Source of the DNA: Larix sibirica
Lineage: Eukaryota; Streptophyta; Pinopsida; Pinales; Pinaceae
Direction: 5' to 3'
Assembly (NCBI GenBank): GCA_004151065.3
Contig: NWUY0300050562.1
Location: forward strand, 1-10,466
Length of the DNA stretch: 10,466 bases
In this document: in pieces, positions 1 through 8,205 of the stretch
Layout: the number at the start of each line of letters is the position of its first letter
Position numbering within the stretch: the first letter of the stretch is position 1
The notes under the pieces: model-generated
Databases searched by the model: none
Told to the model about the DNA's origin: nothing
What the model saw: the letters and a program-made list of their open reading frames with translations, nothing else
Position numbers and translations under genes: made by a program

Positions 1-114
1 CTGCAATTGTTGAAATGGAACTTGCATCAAATTTACCTGAAAGCCTGTAAAACTTGGTGTTATCGACATGGAAGCTTTTTCTTCCCTAACTAATACAAAT
101 CGAGGGTCAATGTG

Positions 115-2375
115 CATCACTCTTGTTCAGCACTCGGCATCTTGTGTTGTTGAGTGTCCTGCGCCAATTTTCACGTAGTCTATTCAATTTCCATACTGGA
201 ACTTCCAAAGCTTGGATTGGCAAATCGCAATCTACTCTTCAACCTCATGAGTTGCTTTGCGAAATTCAACTGTATCACCTGCTACGAATCAAGGTTGACT
301 TCAATGTTGCTCATTATTCTTTGAAGCGCTAATTCTTGTTTATACTCCCCTTTCTTCTTAGTAAAGCGCAGCTGCTCTGTTAAGCCCTTTGGAGAGGCGA
401 TGTGATCAGGAGACCTATCTTAGTTAGGCATATGTTCCTAACGCAACTCTTGTTGTTCCTGCATCATGTGCTACAGTTTTTCCTCTTGTTCTTCTTCCTC
501 CTCAGTCTTAGCGATTAAAATGAGTTTGCGACGTTGCTTCTTGCTCTGGAGCCTAACATTTCTTGAATCTCCTTCTTGTTTTGTCTTCTTCCTTTTCTCT
601 TGCAATCTAGGTGAGACATGCACCGAAGTTCCTTTCAACACGGTCTTTTTCTTCTTCTTCTCCCCCTTGGGGGTATCTAGCATTTCCACATCAGAGTCTG
701 GATGAAGTTGGTATTTCAATGGTCAATCTTCCATATGTTCTTTGATGCCTTCTTCTGTGATACAAAAAGACATAATCTATGTGCAATGGTCAGGATTCCT
801 ATGCAGTGATATGAACACATTGTGCACATCCACGACAAAACATATCGCAGACTCATACTTGTCTATCACGTATGCAGGAATCATGTATGATTCAACAATG
901 ACCTGAATCATGTGCGCATACCAGTTTTGAAATGTAATCACGATGGAGTTTTGCTTCTTCTTATCATCAGTGGTATGCTACATAGTGAATCTTGGCACTA
1001 GGAAGTCCTCGGCAAGTTTTGTTTCAAATTAGGGCCATTCTGGTGATTTCTAGACAATCATGCCACTGATAAGCAGAACCAAACTAAAATGAAATTTGTT
1101 TCTTGGTATCTGTGCCTCCCTGAATTCTTTAATAAACTCCTACAAAAGGTATCTTACCCCAATTCATTTTGATACCTTGGGTACACATTTCCGCAACAAA
1201 TTAAACTCCCACTGGACACTCATCCTTGCAACACTTGCACACCACCTTTCTAGTTAGCATCTGCATAGCAAATTTAATGTCATGCACCTTGATGGTGGAT
1301 ATGACTACACCTCTGGTTCCTATGTGGGTACCATATTTTTGGTATGCTTATGCTGCCTGTAGGTTACGCACTTTGATGGATACCCATAGATCCTCTCCTT
1401 CATTTGGTAAGCCACTTACCTGTCATATTAAGGCCTCATCAATTGCATATGACTAATCCAACCACAAGCAACCTCCATGGAATCTGCTCAGTAAAACTCA
1501 TATGCATCTTACAATGCTTACTAGGTGCCCAAAGTATGGCACTTCTAGTAGTGTCATTATCCTATAGTGGAATAATTTCCTTGCCCACTTCTTTGCTATG
1601 TATTCCTCCGAGCCATCCATATCCTGTCGAATAACTACATACTCTAATAAGCGCATGATCAGGAATTCATTTTCATCCTACAAGTTAAATTCGTTGAAGG
1701 TCATCACCAGTATATTACCCAGCAGCTGCCCCTTGATCTCTATGCAGGTTTCCATCTCGATGACAGGCATGTCTGTTGGTTTTACTGCCTTGTTTTGGTT
1801 CTCTGCTTGGGTGCACTGGGGGTCAACATGCCTCCTTCCTCTAGCGGTTCCTCCCAACTTGTCTCTGCAACTCTTTTCCCCTTGGCTCTGTGGCCCTTTT
1901 CCCACTCAACTCTATAATTCTCATGCTTGATCTCGGTACTCTCTTTGCGCGTAGCTCAACTCTCTATCTGTTCTAAGCTCGACACTCTCTTTGGTTTCAG
2001 TTCAGTACCCTTCTCTACTCTATGTCTACCCCAAGGTTCAGATGGCTCTCCTTGTGCAAGTGCTCCTTCCTTTAAACCCAATGCAACATTCTGACAACAT
2101 CTCTTGTCATAAATTCCATTGTGTACTCGAAAATCTAGAAAATCTACCTCTGCTTGATGCAATCCATCCCTGCTATCATGAATGATTGATTGAATCAACT
2201 CCGCATTCATCGGCCACGATGATTACAGACCTTTGATCAAACGTGGAAAGCTAATTCCATTTATCATGTCTGCTTTGTTTTCAAATTTTGAATCTCACAT
2301 GCCCACTCGACTCATTAAATTGACCCAATTGGGAAATAAATGGCTCTCTAACATATTACATCTAACAGCTAGCAT
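115..2375 (-). pseudogene. Long extra reading frame in the env position, function unknown
   Basis: This is a broken frame of roughly 750 codons in the same direction as pol. From an ATG at 2375 frame 2 gives NMLESHLFPNWVNLMSRV, then NKADMINGISFPRLIKGL, and from 2210 MNAELIQSIIHDSRDGLHQA. A charged stretch (1955-1790) follows. After a shift near 1790, frame 0 carries the best-kept part: EYVVIRQDMDGSEEYIAKKW, then ITLLEVPYFGHLVSIVR (1554-1504), SRFHGGCLWLD, QVSGLPNEGEDLWVSIKV, and a Cys cluster VVCKCCKDECPVG (1245-1207). After a shift near 1140, frame 2 returns with EFIKEFREAQIPRNKF, YMIPAYVIDKYESAICFVVD and YQLHPDSDVEMLDTPKGE. A run of Lys and Glu, probably coiled, follows to about 115. About twenty stops occur. 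Plant Athila and Tat elements carry extra frames near this position. I do not recognise a domain, and no signal peptide or clear membrane segment is seen. Confidence 0.65.
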
Positions 2376-2733
2376 GCACTTTCCTTGTGAGCTTGTTGTG
2401 CTTTTGTATTAACTATGACCTTGCACCCTCTACTATGGTGGCGATGCTAACTCTTAACAGCGATACCTAGGACTAACACTCCTCCCAACTAGTACTTCTT
2501 AACTTTATGTGCTAGATCTTCTTAGACGGAATTATTCGTGACTTGACTGTTATGACTTTGTGCCTTTATCTCCCTTCATGATTGGCACTGACCTCTAGAC
2601 TCCAACCTATTCAAACTGCTTTTATGAATGACAAACTTACAACTGTGTCATCTAATTAGCTATGGATGCGAACTAATGGGTGTCGACTAACTAGGTGGTG
2701 TTAACTAATGATAGGCATGTTATGACACAGGAC
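2376..2733. other. Spacer between pol and the 3' extra frame
   Basis: No protein-like frame can be followed here on either strand. It is AT-rich. It contains an imperfect short tandem pattern at 2670-2720, where ACTAATG- and TAACTAGG-like units recur about every 16 to 18 bases. The minus strand is expected to be transcribed through it if the extra frame belongs to the same element. No LTR, primer-binding or polypurine signal is convincing. Confidence 0.5.
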
Positions 2734-4213
2734 TTAACTCATGACCAGAATGTAACTGGAAATTGAAAAAGATATTACTTTTTTTAACTGTATATTCAAC
2801 TTGCATGTGTTTTTCCCCTGTGGGCCATAGTAGGGTTCTAGGCGATTTCCATTAATGAGGCCTTTCATTGTCTCTCCTTCTAAGGTGGATAGCTTCACTA
2901 CACCTACTTCAATGATAAACAAGATTCTAAATGGGCCCAACCATCTCATCCGAAACTTCCCTGGATTCTTTAAAACTTGTTGTCATACATTAGCACTAAC
3001 ACGCCAGGTTCCAGGGTTTTACTCTTAATGTTCTTGTCATGCCAGGATTTATGTCGCTACTTCTCAATGACATGATTGAACCCTTCCATGAACCAATCAT
3101 CTTCCAGTGCCATTAGATCTTTCAATATGCGCGCAAGTGATTCATCATCCATCATCTTTGTGGCTAAAGTTATGCACATACTAGGTACAATGAACTCTAG
3201 CGGCATAATTGCTTCCTTCCCATAGACCAGTCTGAATGGGTATGCTTCGGGAGCCTCTTGGATGTGTCCTATATGCCCACGACACTACTAGAATACGCTA
3301 GTCCCAATCGTCATGTTGGACATTACAGACCTTTGTAATCACATTTTCTATAATCTTATTGAATGCTTCCATTGTACCATTGGCCTATGGACAGAGTACT
3401 TTTATGATGGTGTATCATGAACTCTTATGTTAATGCACAAATGGTCAAGTTCAGGAAATGAGCTCCCTGATCGCTCATCAGCACGTTCAAGCAACCAAAT
3501 CTAGTGATGATATGCTCGAATATGAACTATGTGACTGTCTCTGCAGTACAACCCTTCATTGGAACAGCCTCTGACCATATTGTCAAGTACTCTGTTGCAG
3601 TGATGATGTATCTAGCGTTGATTCTACGTGCTAGTGGGTTGATCTAACCCATGAAATGAATAACCCATTTCTTGAATGGCTCAAGTGGAGTGACAAGGAA
3701 GAGAGGCATCTCATCCCGGCGTGACGACTTTCCCACTCGCTGGAAAACATCACACTATTTGCAATACATCTTAGCTTCTTGGAACAAGGAAAGACACCAT
3801 AGCCATATGCATATCACCTTATGCGCAGTAGCCTTCCCTACATAATGTCCTCCAGTTATGCCTTCATGTGCTTCCCTAAGAACAAGTGGCCTTTCATGTT
3901 CCATCACACATCTGTGCAATATTCCATTAGCTCCCAGCTTGTGGAGTTGTCCTGCTATCAACTGGAAATATGCATTGCACATCACTATTTGTCTGCACTG
4001 TGCAATTGTGTATTCCGCCAGTGCACAACCCTGAAGCCAAAAATATGCTACTATCTCATTAAACTGGTCTGGTACAGCCTCCACGCAAAACAACTGTGCG
4101 TCTAGTAAGTCATCATCCAAACTACCTCCTTCCTCTCCCGATTCAAGTATTAACAAGTGATCGGGACCAACATTGTGCTTTCTTGGCTTGACAACAACTT
4201 CAAATTCGAACTC
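2734..4213 (-). pseudogene. pol (IN): Integrase: zinc finger, DDE core and C-terminal part, broken
   Basis: Integrase inserts the cDNA into chromosomes. The N-terminal HHCC finger reads HEGITGGH then CK-stop-C (3763-3752), with a stop inside the CxxC. The core follows with SRRDEMPL, then WVIHFMG, where the first catalytic Asp appears to be His (3658-3656). ARYIITATEYLT, TRFGCLNVLMSDQG (second Asp, 3472-3470) and ANGTMEAFNK (Glu, 3369-3367) come next. The distance between the last two is 5 bases short of the D-35-E norm, matching a small deletion near 3390. HDDWD and VSWAYRT follow, then shifts near 3264 and 3243 before PFRLVYGKEAIMPLEFIVPS. The C-terminal part has WHDKNIKSKTL, a shift near 2955, then RWLGPFRI and GLINGNRLEPYYGP. 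It ends at 2734 with no chromodomain. Stops include 3757, 3646 and several more. Confidence 0.92.
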
Positions 4214-4216
4214 TTA

Positions 4217-4491
4217 AAACATGAGAAGCCATCGACAAATGATACCCCCCAACACTAGCTTGTTGACCAAGTACCTTAATGCAAAATGGTTTGTGAAAAA
4301 CTTAAATGCACTCCCCAACAAGTAGTGTCGGTACTTTTGTAGTGCATATACCATCACCAATCCTTCATGCTTAGTCATGGTATAATTCTTCTCTGCAATA
4401 GATAATTTTCTGCTTGCAAAGGAAATGGGATGATCAATGTCCCTTCCCCTGGATAGGATAAAACTACTCCCAGCGCGACTGATGAAGCATC
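4217..4491 (-). pseudogene. pol (RH): RNase H domain, split by a one-base frameshift
   Basis: RNase H removes the RNA strand of the RNA-DNA hybrid. In the RT frame the domain begins HVHVDASSVALGVVL, with the first catalytic Asp at 4491-4489. At about 4440 the reading moves one frame: GEG is followed, one base out, by DIDHPISFASRKLS, AEKNYTMTKHEGLVMVYALQ and KYRHYLLG. The Glu at 4366-4364 is the likely catalytic acid. The motif usually written TDHxALxYL here reads TNHFALRYL, so the expected Asp is Asn (codon AAC at 4291-4289), a change compatible with C-to-T decay on the plus strand. It continues VLGGIICRWLLMF and then a stop at 4216-4214. Beyond that, EFEFEVVVKP in the same frame leads into integrase. 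Confidence 0.9.
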
Positions 4492-5403
4492 TACATGCAC
4501 ATGGAATATGCGTGTCCAATCTAGAAATATGAGAATTGGCGCAATCACGAGTCTCTCCTTCGAAGTATTCAGTGCCTTTTGGCACTCTAGTGTCCATTCA
4601 AACTTAAATTCTTTTCTCAACAACTCCTCCAAATGCATTGTTATATTGGCATAATTTCTTATAAACTTTCGGTAGTAACTAGTATGTCCCAATGTTGCGC
4701 GCAATCCTTTCACATGTGTTGGGGCCAATAGATTGACTATGACTACAATCTTAGCAAGTTCAACTAATAATTCTTCCTTGGACACAACATGCCCTAGCAA
4801 TATACCAAATGGTGTATAGAAAATGCACTTCTTCAAATTTAATGAAATATGCATATGCCTGCAGCGATCTAGCATGAGGCGCAAGACCTGTAGGTGAACT
4901 TTCAATAGACTAAACATTGTCCAGTCGTCCAGGTAGACTTCCAAAAACTTATCAATGAACTCTTTAAATTCGTCCACCACTATCCTAGATAACATAGTTG
5001 GCATGTTCTTCAATCCAAAGGGCGTCACGTTATAGGAAAACGATCCCCACTCGGTTTTAAAAGTGGTTTTTGTGTGATCCTCCTCAGATATACACACCTG
5101 ACGGTAGCTAGTGAATCCATCAGTGAATGAATAGGATTCTCGACCCCCTACGTTCTCTAGTACTTCATCAATGAAAGGTGTAGGGAATGGGTCATGTATG
5201 CATGTAGTATTTAAGTTGTGTGTATCCACACAGATGTGGATTTCTTCCATCTTCTTGTCTTGGACCACCATTGGACTGATCCACTCTGATTCCTCCAATG
5301 GGAAGATAATCCCTGCATCCAACATGTAGTCTAGCTCTTTGTGCACTTTCTCCTTGTACCGAAGGTTCAATTTGTATGGCCTTTTATTGACTAGCTTTTC
5401 CCC
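4492..5403 (-). pseudogene. pol (RT): Reverse transcriptase domain, well preserved
   Basis: RT copies element RNA into DNA in cytoplasmic particles. The frame is open without a stop from 5403 to past 4441. Visible motifs in order are KRPYKLNLRYKEKV, GIIFPLEESEWISPMV, DPFPTPFIDEVL, the motif A region YSFTDGF (Asp at 5121-5119), TEWGSFSYNVTPFGLKNMP (motif B), EVYLDDW (the YxDD box, 4935-4924), then LNLKKCIF, GHVVSKE and ATLGHTSYYRKFI (thumb and connection). All three catalytic Asp positions are present. Substitutions at otherwise conserved sites, such as a Thr in NVTPFG and SY where a GY is expected, suggest drift. There is no ATG at the left edge: the domain is internal to a polyprotein. The identification is certain; activity is not expected because the whole element is broken. 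Confidence 0.95.
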
Positions 5404-5406
5404 CTA

Positions 5407-5853
5407 CTTTAGCTCATTTTTCATTTCCCCAAGCGCTCCTACAGTCCCCTTCATCTCTGAGAAGCTGCACGGAAAAAGATCTTCGTATTATTTCAACAAG
5501 TCAACTATTTGGGTGATTGTCTTATTGTCCCAGTAGTCTTCTATTATGGCCATATTGGGATCCTCTTTAGTGCCAATTTTATGTTTCTTTTCCTTAAGGG
5601 ACTCTCGCAATTCTAGTGCATTGCTAGAAGATGGCCCATCCTGCACCACGCATTCGCCTACAGTTTCTTTAATTTGTATGCTACGTAGATCCTCCTCTTC
5701 ACCAAGCTCTTTACTATCAACTTTCCAATAGTATATAGGTTTGTTTAGCCTTTCCAAGCCTGATGATAAACGTAGATGATCCTTTGCGTTTAGATCATGA
5801 TGTGGTCTTTCTCCAAAGATAACCTGCTTGATCATATGGAGAACTTTGGCCAT
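5407..5853 (-). pseudogene. Linker between gag-like block and RT
   Basis: This is an open stretch of 121 codons (5853-5491), then a stop at 5490-5488, then YEDLFPCSFSEMKGT and GALGEMKNELK up to a stop at 5406-5404. The first half is acidic (KELGEEEDLRSIQIKETVGE), with GTKEDPNMAIIEDYW near its end. The second half matches the usual lead-in to Ty3/gypsy RT, in which a YxDLFP-like motif precedes the polymerase. It carries no catalytic motif. It stays in frame with both neighbours, which supports one continuous ancestral polyprotein. Confidence 0.7.
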
Positions 5854-6540
5854 GTTCAGATCTCTAGTACTGAACTAAAATGTGGCAGTGAATTCGGTAG
5901 ACACTTTATCCCAATCTTTTGTCTGCCTTCTCCTCTCCTACTAAACATGTCAACTTCTGGGTATAGCATCCAATGTATGGTAGAATCTATGTACCCATTG
6001 ACTGTGTGGTACACTCTTCATCTCCAATCTTTGCTGACAGAATTCAAGGTGTTCAATGGGATTCCCAGTTCCTTAAGTTCCCTTGAATCTATTTAGAAGC
6101 TCCAAGTCTATAACAGGTTGGAACCTCTCCTTAAGACATGTCTGCATGACCTCCCAATTGTTCAACTCCTCCTTGTGTGTTTTCCACCATCATGTAGGCA
6201 TTCCTCGGGTGACAACATCTAGTACGTCTACTCGTCGATCCTCCGAAACTCGAGCTTGCATTTGTTCAAGGAAAGCATCTACTTTCTCTATTACATCGAA
6301 CACCATTGGATCACGCAGTTATGACCCAATCCAACACACTGATTTGATAATGCGTGCACATCTCCTTATGGATACTTCATACAACTGGTTCTATTATCGG
6401 TCCATCGCATCTTTTGAATATGTATCATATGAATGGACACTACACCAATTAATCTCCCCATCCGCTGTGGGGTTTATATACTCTTCCTTTCTAGCATTAT
6501 TATTGTATATATTTTCTATTTCCACACTGCCAATGTCGTC
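5821..6540 (-). pseudogene. Gag-like block lying between protease and RT
   Basis: In the RT frame, 6540-5821 encodes a degenerate protein. An acidic start (DDIGSVEIENIY) leads to INPTADGEIN, then RRCARIIKSVCWIG, then DVLDVVTRGMPT, a stop, and WWKTHKEELNNWEV followed by LKERF (6186-6121). The pattern of W-W-K, a short spacer, then W, then F near the end resembles retrotransposon gag capsid domains. A second similar pattern, ERRRQTKDWDKVSTEF, follows at 5937-5890. About ten stops fall in this block but no frameshift is needed, so the frame itself is well supported. Capsid-like sequence normally precedes the zinc knuckles. Here it follows protease, so either the family has a displaced or duplicated capsid domain, or this is a linker domain that only resembles gag. 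The function is inferred from pattern alone. Confidence 0.55.
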
Positions 6541-6552
6541 CTAAACCGGCTA

Positions 6553-6917
6553 TGTATATCTTTCTCCTTCTGTGGCATCCAACGGAGCTACCATGCGTAG
6601 TTCCTCGTATTCAAAGGACATGCGTCTCTACTTCAGGTTCAGAATCACATTGTTATCAAATGCCCAATCTATCCCCAACAAATTGGGTAGGGATTAGTAT
6701 CCTCCAATATTTCAATCATTTCAAACTCCACCATTATCTTTACTCCATCAATTTTTACTCCTGCATCAGTTAACCTTCCAATGGGAAACACTTTGTACTG
6801 GTTAGGTAATCTGACTTGTATGGGATACCATACCATCTTTGGCTTTCCCATCAAATCCCAAGTCTTCTTAGGAAGAATGTTTACATCTGAGCCCAAGTCA
6901 ATTATAACATCTCTCAT
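6553..6917 (-). pseudogene. pro: Retroviral-type aspartic protease remnant
   Basis: The protease would cleave the gag-pol polyprotein. From an ATG at 6917 the frame reads RDVIIDLGSDVNILP, the active-site loop, with the catalytic Asp at 6899-6897. The family norm is D-S/T-G, and here Leu replaces the Ser/Thr. Conserved-looking segments follow: KKTWDLMGKP, VRLPNQYKVFPIGRL and MVEFEMIEI. At NPYP the frame stops at 6671-6669. Shifting by one base near 6680 restores NLLGIDWAFDN, the expected C-terminal motif, so one base has been lost there. The new frame continues through VILNLK, a stop at 6627, RRMSFEYEELRMVAPLD, and stops at 6552 and 6543. The new frame is the same one used by RT further on, which shows that protease, the gag-like block and RT were one polyprotein. 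Confidence 0.85.
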
Positions 6918-6942
6918 CTAAAATCCCCCAATTCAAGGGACA

Positions 6943-7090
6943 ACATGAATTCCTTCCTGGTTCTTTGTCTCTTACCCACTCTGCACGCATTCCTCTCGGG
7001 AAGTGGCACGGAAAGAGGTTCTTCGACTTCATCAAACATTAGTAAATTTACAAGCATACTCGTTATTTTATTGACAGGATGAGGATCATT
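6943..7090 (-). pseudogene. Gag-protease linker fragment, frame-shifted
   Basis: A stretch in a frame different from both flanks reads without stops from NDPHPVNKITSM at 7090 through LLMFDEVEEPLSVPLP toward about 6965. It is acidic and proline-containing, as expected of a polyprotein spacer. It sits between the gag C-terminal frame (frame 0) and the protease frame (frame 2), so at least two small indels separate it from them. No domain is recognised. The short segment from 7176 to 7091 continues the gag frame with several stops and carries nothing identifiable. Confidence 0.45.
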
Positions 7091-7176
7091 CAATATATGT
7101 ATACAACTTCATAGGAAAGTACTTACTAGATCTTCCTAGCAACTTTTGTACATTCCTTGAGTTATTCTTCTTTATG

Positions 7177-8205
7177 CTATATAGCTTCAAATTGCACGAT
7201 ACGCCTTAACTGTTCATTGCACATGTCGCATAGTAATTCTTCCTTGCACAGTATCCTTCTGCGATCCTCTTCTTCACACAATCTGCATAGTTCATCTTCT
7301 TGTTGCACAACTTCCTCGACTGCTCTCTGCGCCTCACGCAAGATCTGTAATTGGTCCTTTGCTTGAAACTTGGGTAGAGGCTGCAAGGCTTTCTTTACCT
7401 TTAACTCCAACAGTATTCCAACACTATAATCTCCAAGAATATATTCACCTATCTAAGCACCTGCTTTGCTTACTATGTTGACTTGCATCAGACCCTTCCC
7501 ATTGTTCTCTTTCCTTGGTTTAACTATCACAAGGTTGGAGCGACCTTTTTTCTCTTCCAACTTCTTAACCAGGTCTTGGCACTCCTCTATCGCGTGTTTT
7601 GTGCTATGACAATATGCGCACAGAGCATGAGGCTTAGTAAAATATCTCTCCAAGTGGCCCAGTTCTCTGCAATTGAAGCAAATCACATGCCTTCCACCGC
7701 CATTGTAGCCTCTTCTACAAGCTCGGAACCCACCATGCTCTGGTCCCTGTTGTCCTCCCAGGTCAGGTGGTCTATTATCTTATGCACCTTGAACCCAGTA
7801 GGCATCCACTATATTATCTTTCATCAATTTTAGAGCATGACAGTTGTTCACGTCATGGCCAAATGACTTGCAAAACTCGCGGAATGTTGCATGCAGAGAG
7901 CTCTGGTACTTCTACTAAGATCCCCAATAAGAACAATGATATCACACCCTTGAGGCTAGAAGAAAGAAAGAATCAAGAAAATGTGCAAGAAGAGGGAGTA
8001 CAGACTAATGGAGGTACCAAAGCTCTCTGCATGTAAAATAACAGCATTAGTCTTATACGTCGTGGAATGGTGCATGCAAAGAGCTCTGGTACCTCTCAAG
8101 ACTAGACTAGAGGTCTCTCATCCTTCGAGCATTCTTCTTGCCCAGACTATGCACACCATTATGGAATAGAGGAACCTTCTACACATTCTCTTCGCGCGGT
8201 CCCAT
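7177..8205 (-). pseudogene. gag: gag remnant: nucleocapsid with three zinc-knuckle units
   Basis: Gag packages element RNA; its nucleocapsid binds RNA through CX2CX4HX4C knuckles. One frame runs from an ATG at 8205 to a stop at 7179, with stops at 8181, 8109, 7782 and 7455 and further stops inside an inserted 183-bp repeat unit. The first part is basic (GKKNARRMRDL). Knuckle 1 (7881-7840) reads REFCKSFGHDVNNC, so its first Cys is Arg. A Gly/Pro-rich stretch follows. Knuckle 2 (7680-7639) reads CFNCRELGHLERYF, so its last Cys is Phe. Knuckle 3 (7620-7579) reads CAYCHSTKHAIEEC and is intact. A Lys-rich linker and a Glu/Arg-rich, probably helical segment with five Cys (7287-7219) complete it. 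The expected capsid part ahead of the knuckles is not recognisable. The knuckle identity is secure; the frame above 7911 is tentative. Confidence 0.78.
7879..8096. repeat. Direct plus inverted repeat triad inside gag
   Basis: Three copies of one motif occur. Copy A is at 7879-7913. Copy C, at 8062-8096, is a direct repeat of A, matching 31 of 35 bases at an offset of 183 bp. Copy B, at 8011-8034, is inverted and matches 21 of 24 bases with either of the others. Each copy carries the palindromes GGTACC or a near match, GAGCTC or a near match, and GCATGC or a near match. The offset of 183 is a multiple of three, so the gag frame is the same on both sides, but the insert itself carries stops on the minus strand. 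A short inverted-repeat element, or repair with template switching, could explain it. No clear target-site duplication was found. Confidence 0.8.

Larger units (their letters stand above)
115..8205 (-). mobile_element. Degenerate Ty3/gypsy-type LTR retrotransposon, internal region
   Basis: Minus-strand translation gives, in order, gag zinc knuckles, an aspartic protease, a gag-like block, reverse transcriptase with a YLDD box, RNase H, integrase (zinc finger then DDE core) and an extra 3' frame. Protease-RT-RNase H-integrase is the Ty3/gypsy order (Ty1/copia puts integrase before RT). The pieces lie in three frames: 0, 1 and 2 by position of the first codon base modulo 3. Frame changes fall near 7090, 6930, 6680, 4440, 3390, 3264, 3243, 2955, 1790 and 1140, and there are many in-frame stops. 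It is therefore a dead copy. The limits given are those of recognisable coding remains. No LTR pair, primer-binding site or target-site duplication could be proven, so true ends are unknown. No chromodomain is visible after integrase, which argues against the chromovirus branch. Confidence 0.93.

Noticed and set aside
637-670. Purine-rich minus-strand tract as a polypurine tract for plus-strand priming
   Set aside because: It encodes the Lys-rich run GEKKKKKT inside the extra frame, which continues for hundreds of bases beyond it.
2376-2733. A pair of LTRs (end of one element, start of the next) between integrase and the extra frame
   Set aside because: At about 360 bases the gap is too short for two typical plant LTRs, and no repeat of the 9180-9660 stretch is visible in it.
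8072-8093. Clustered SphI, SacI and KpnI-type sites suggesting a cloning polylinker
   Set aside because: Order and spacing do not match common polylinkers, and the three copies have diverged, as natural repeats do.
8081-8094. Minus-strand AGGTACCAGAGC, matching 10 of 12 positions of the initiator-Met primer-binding site TGGTATCAGAGC
   Set aside because: It occurs three times as part of the repeat triad, once inverted, and the gag frame appears to run through it, so a primer-binding role is not supported.
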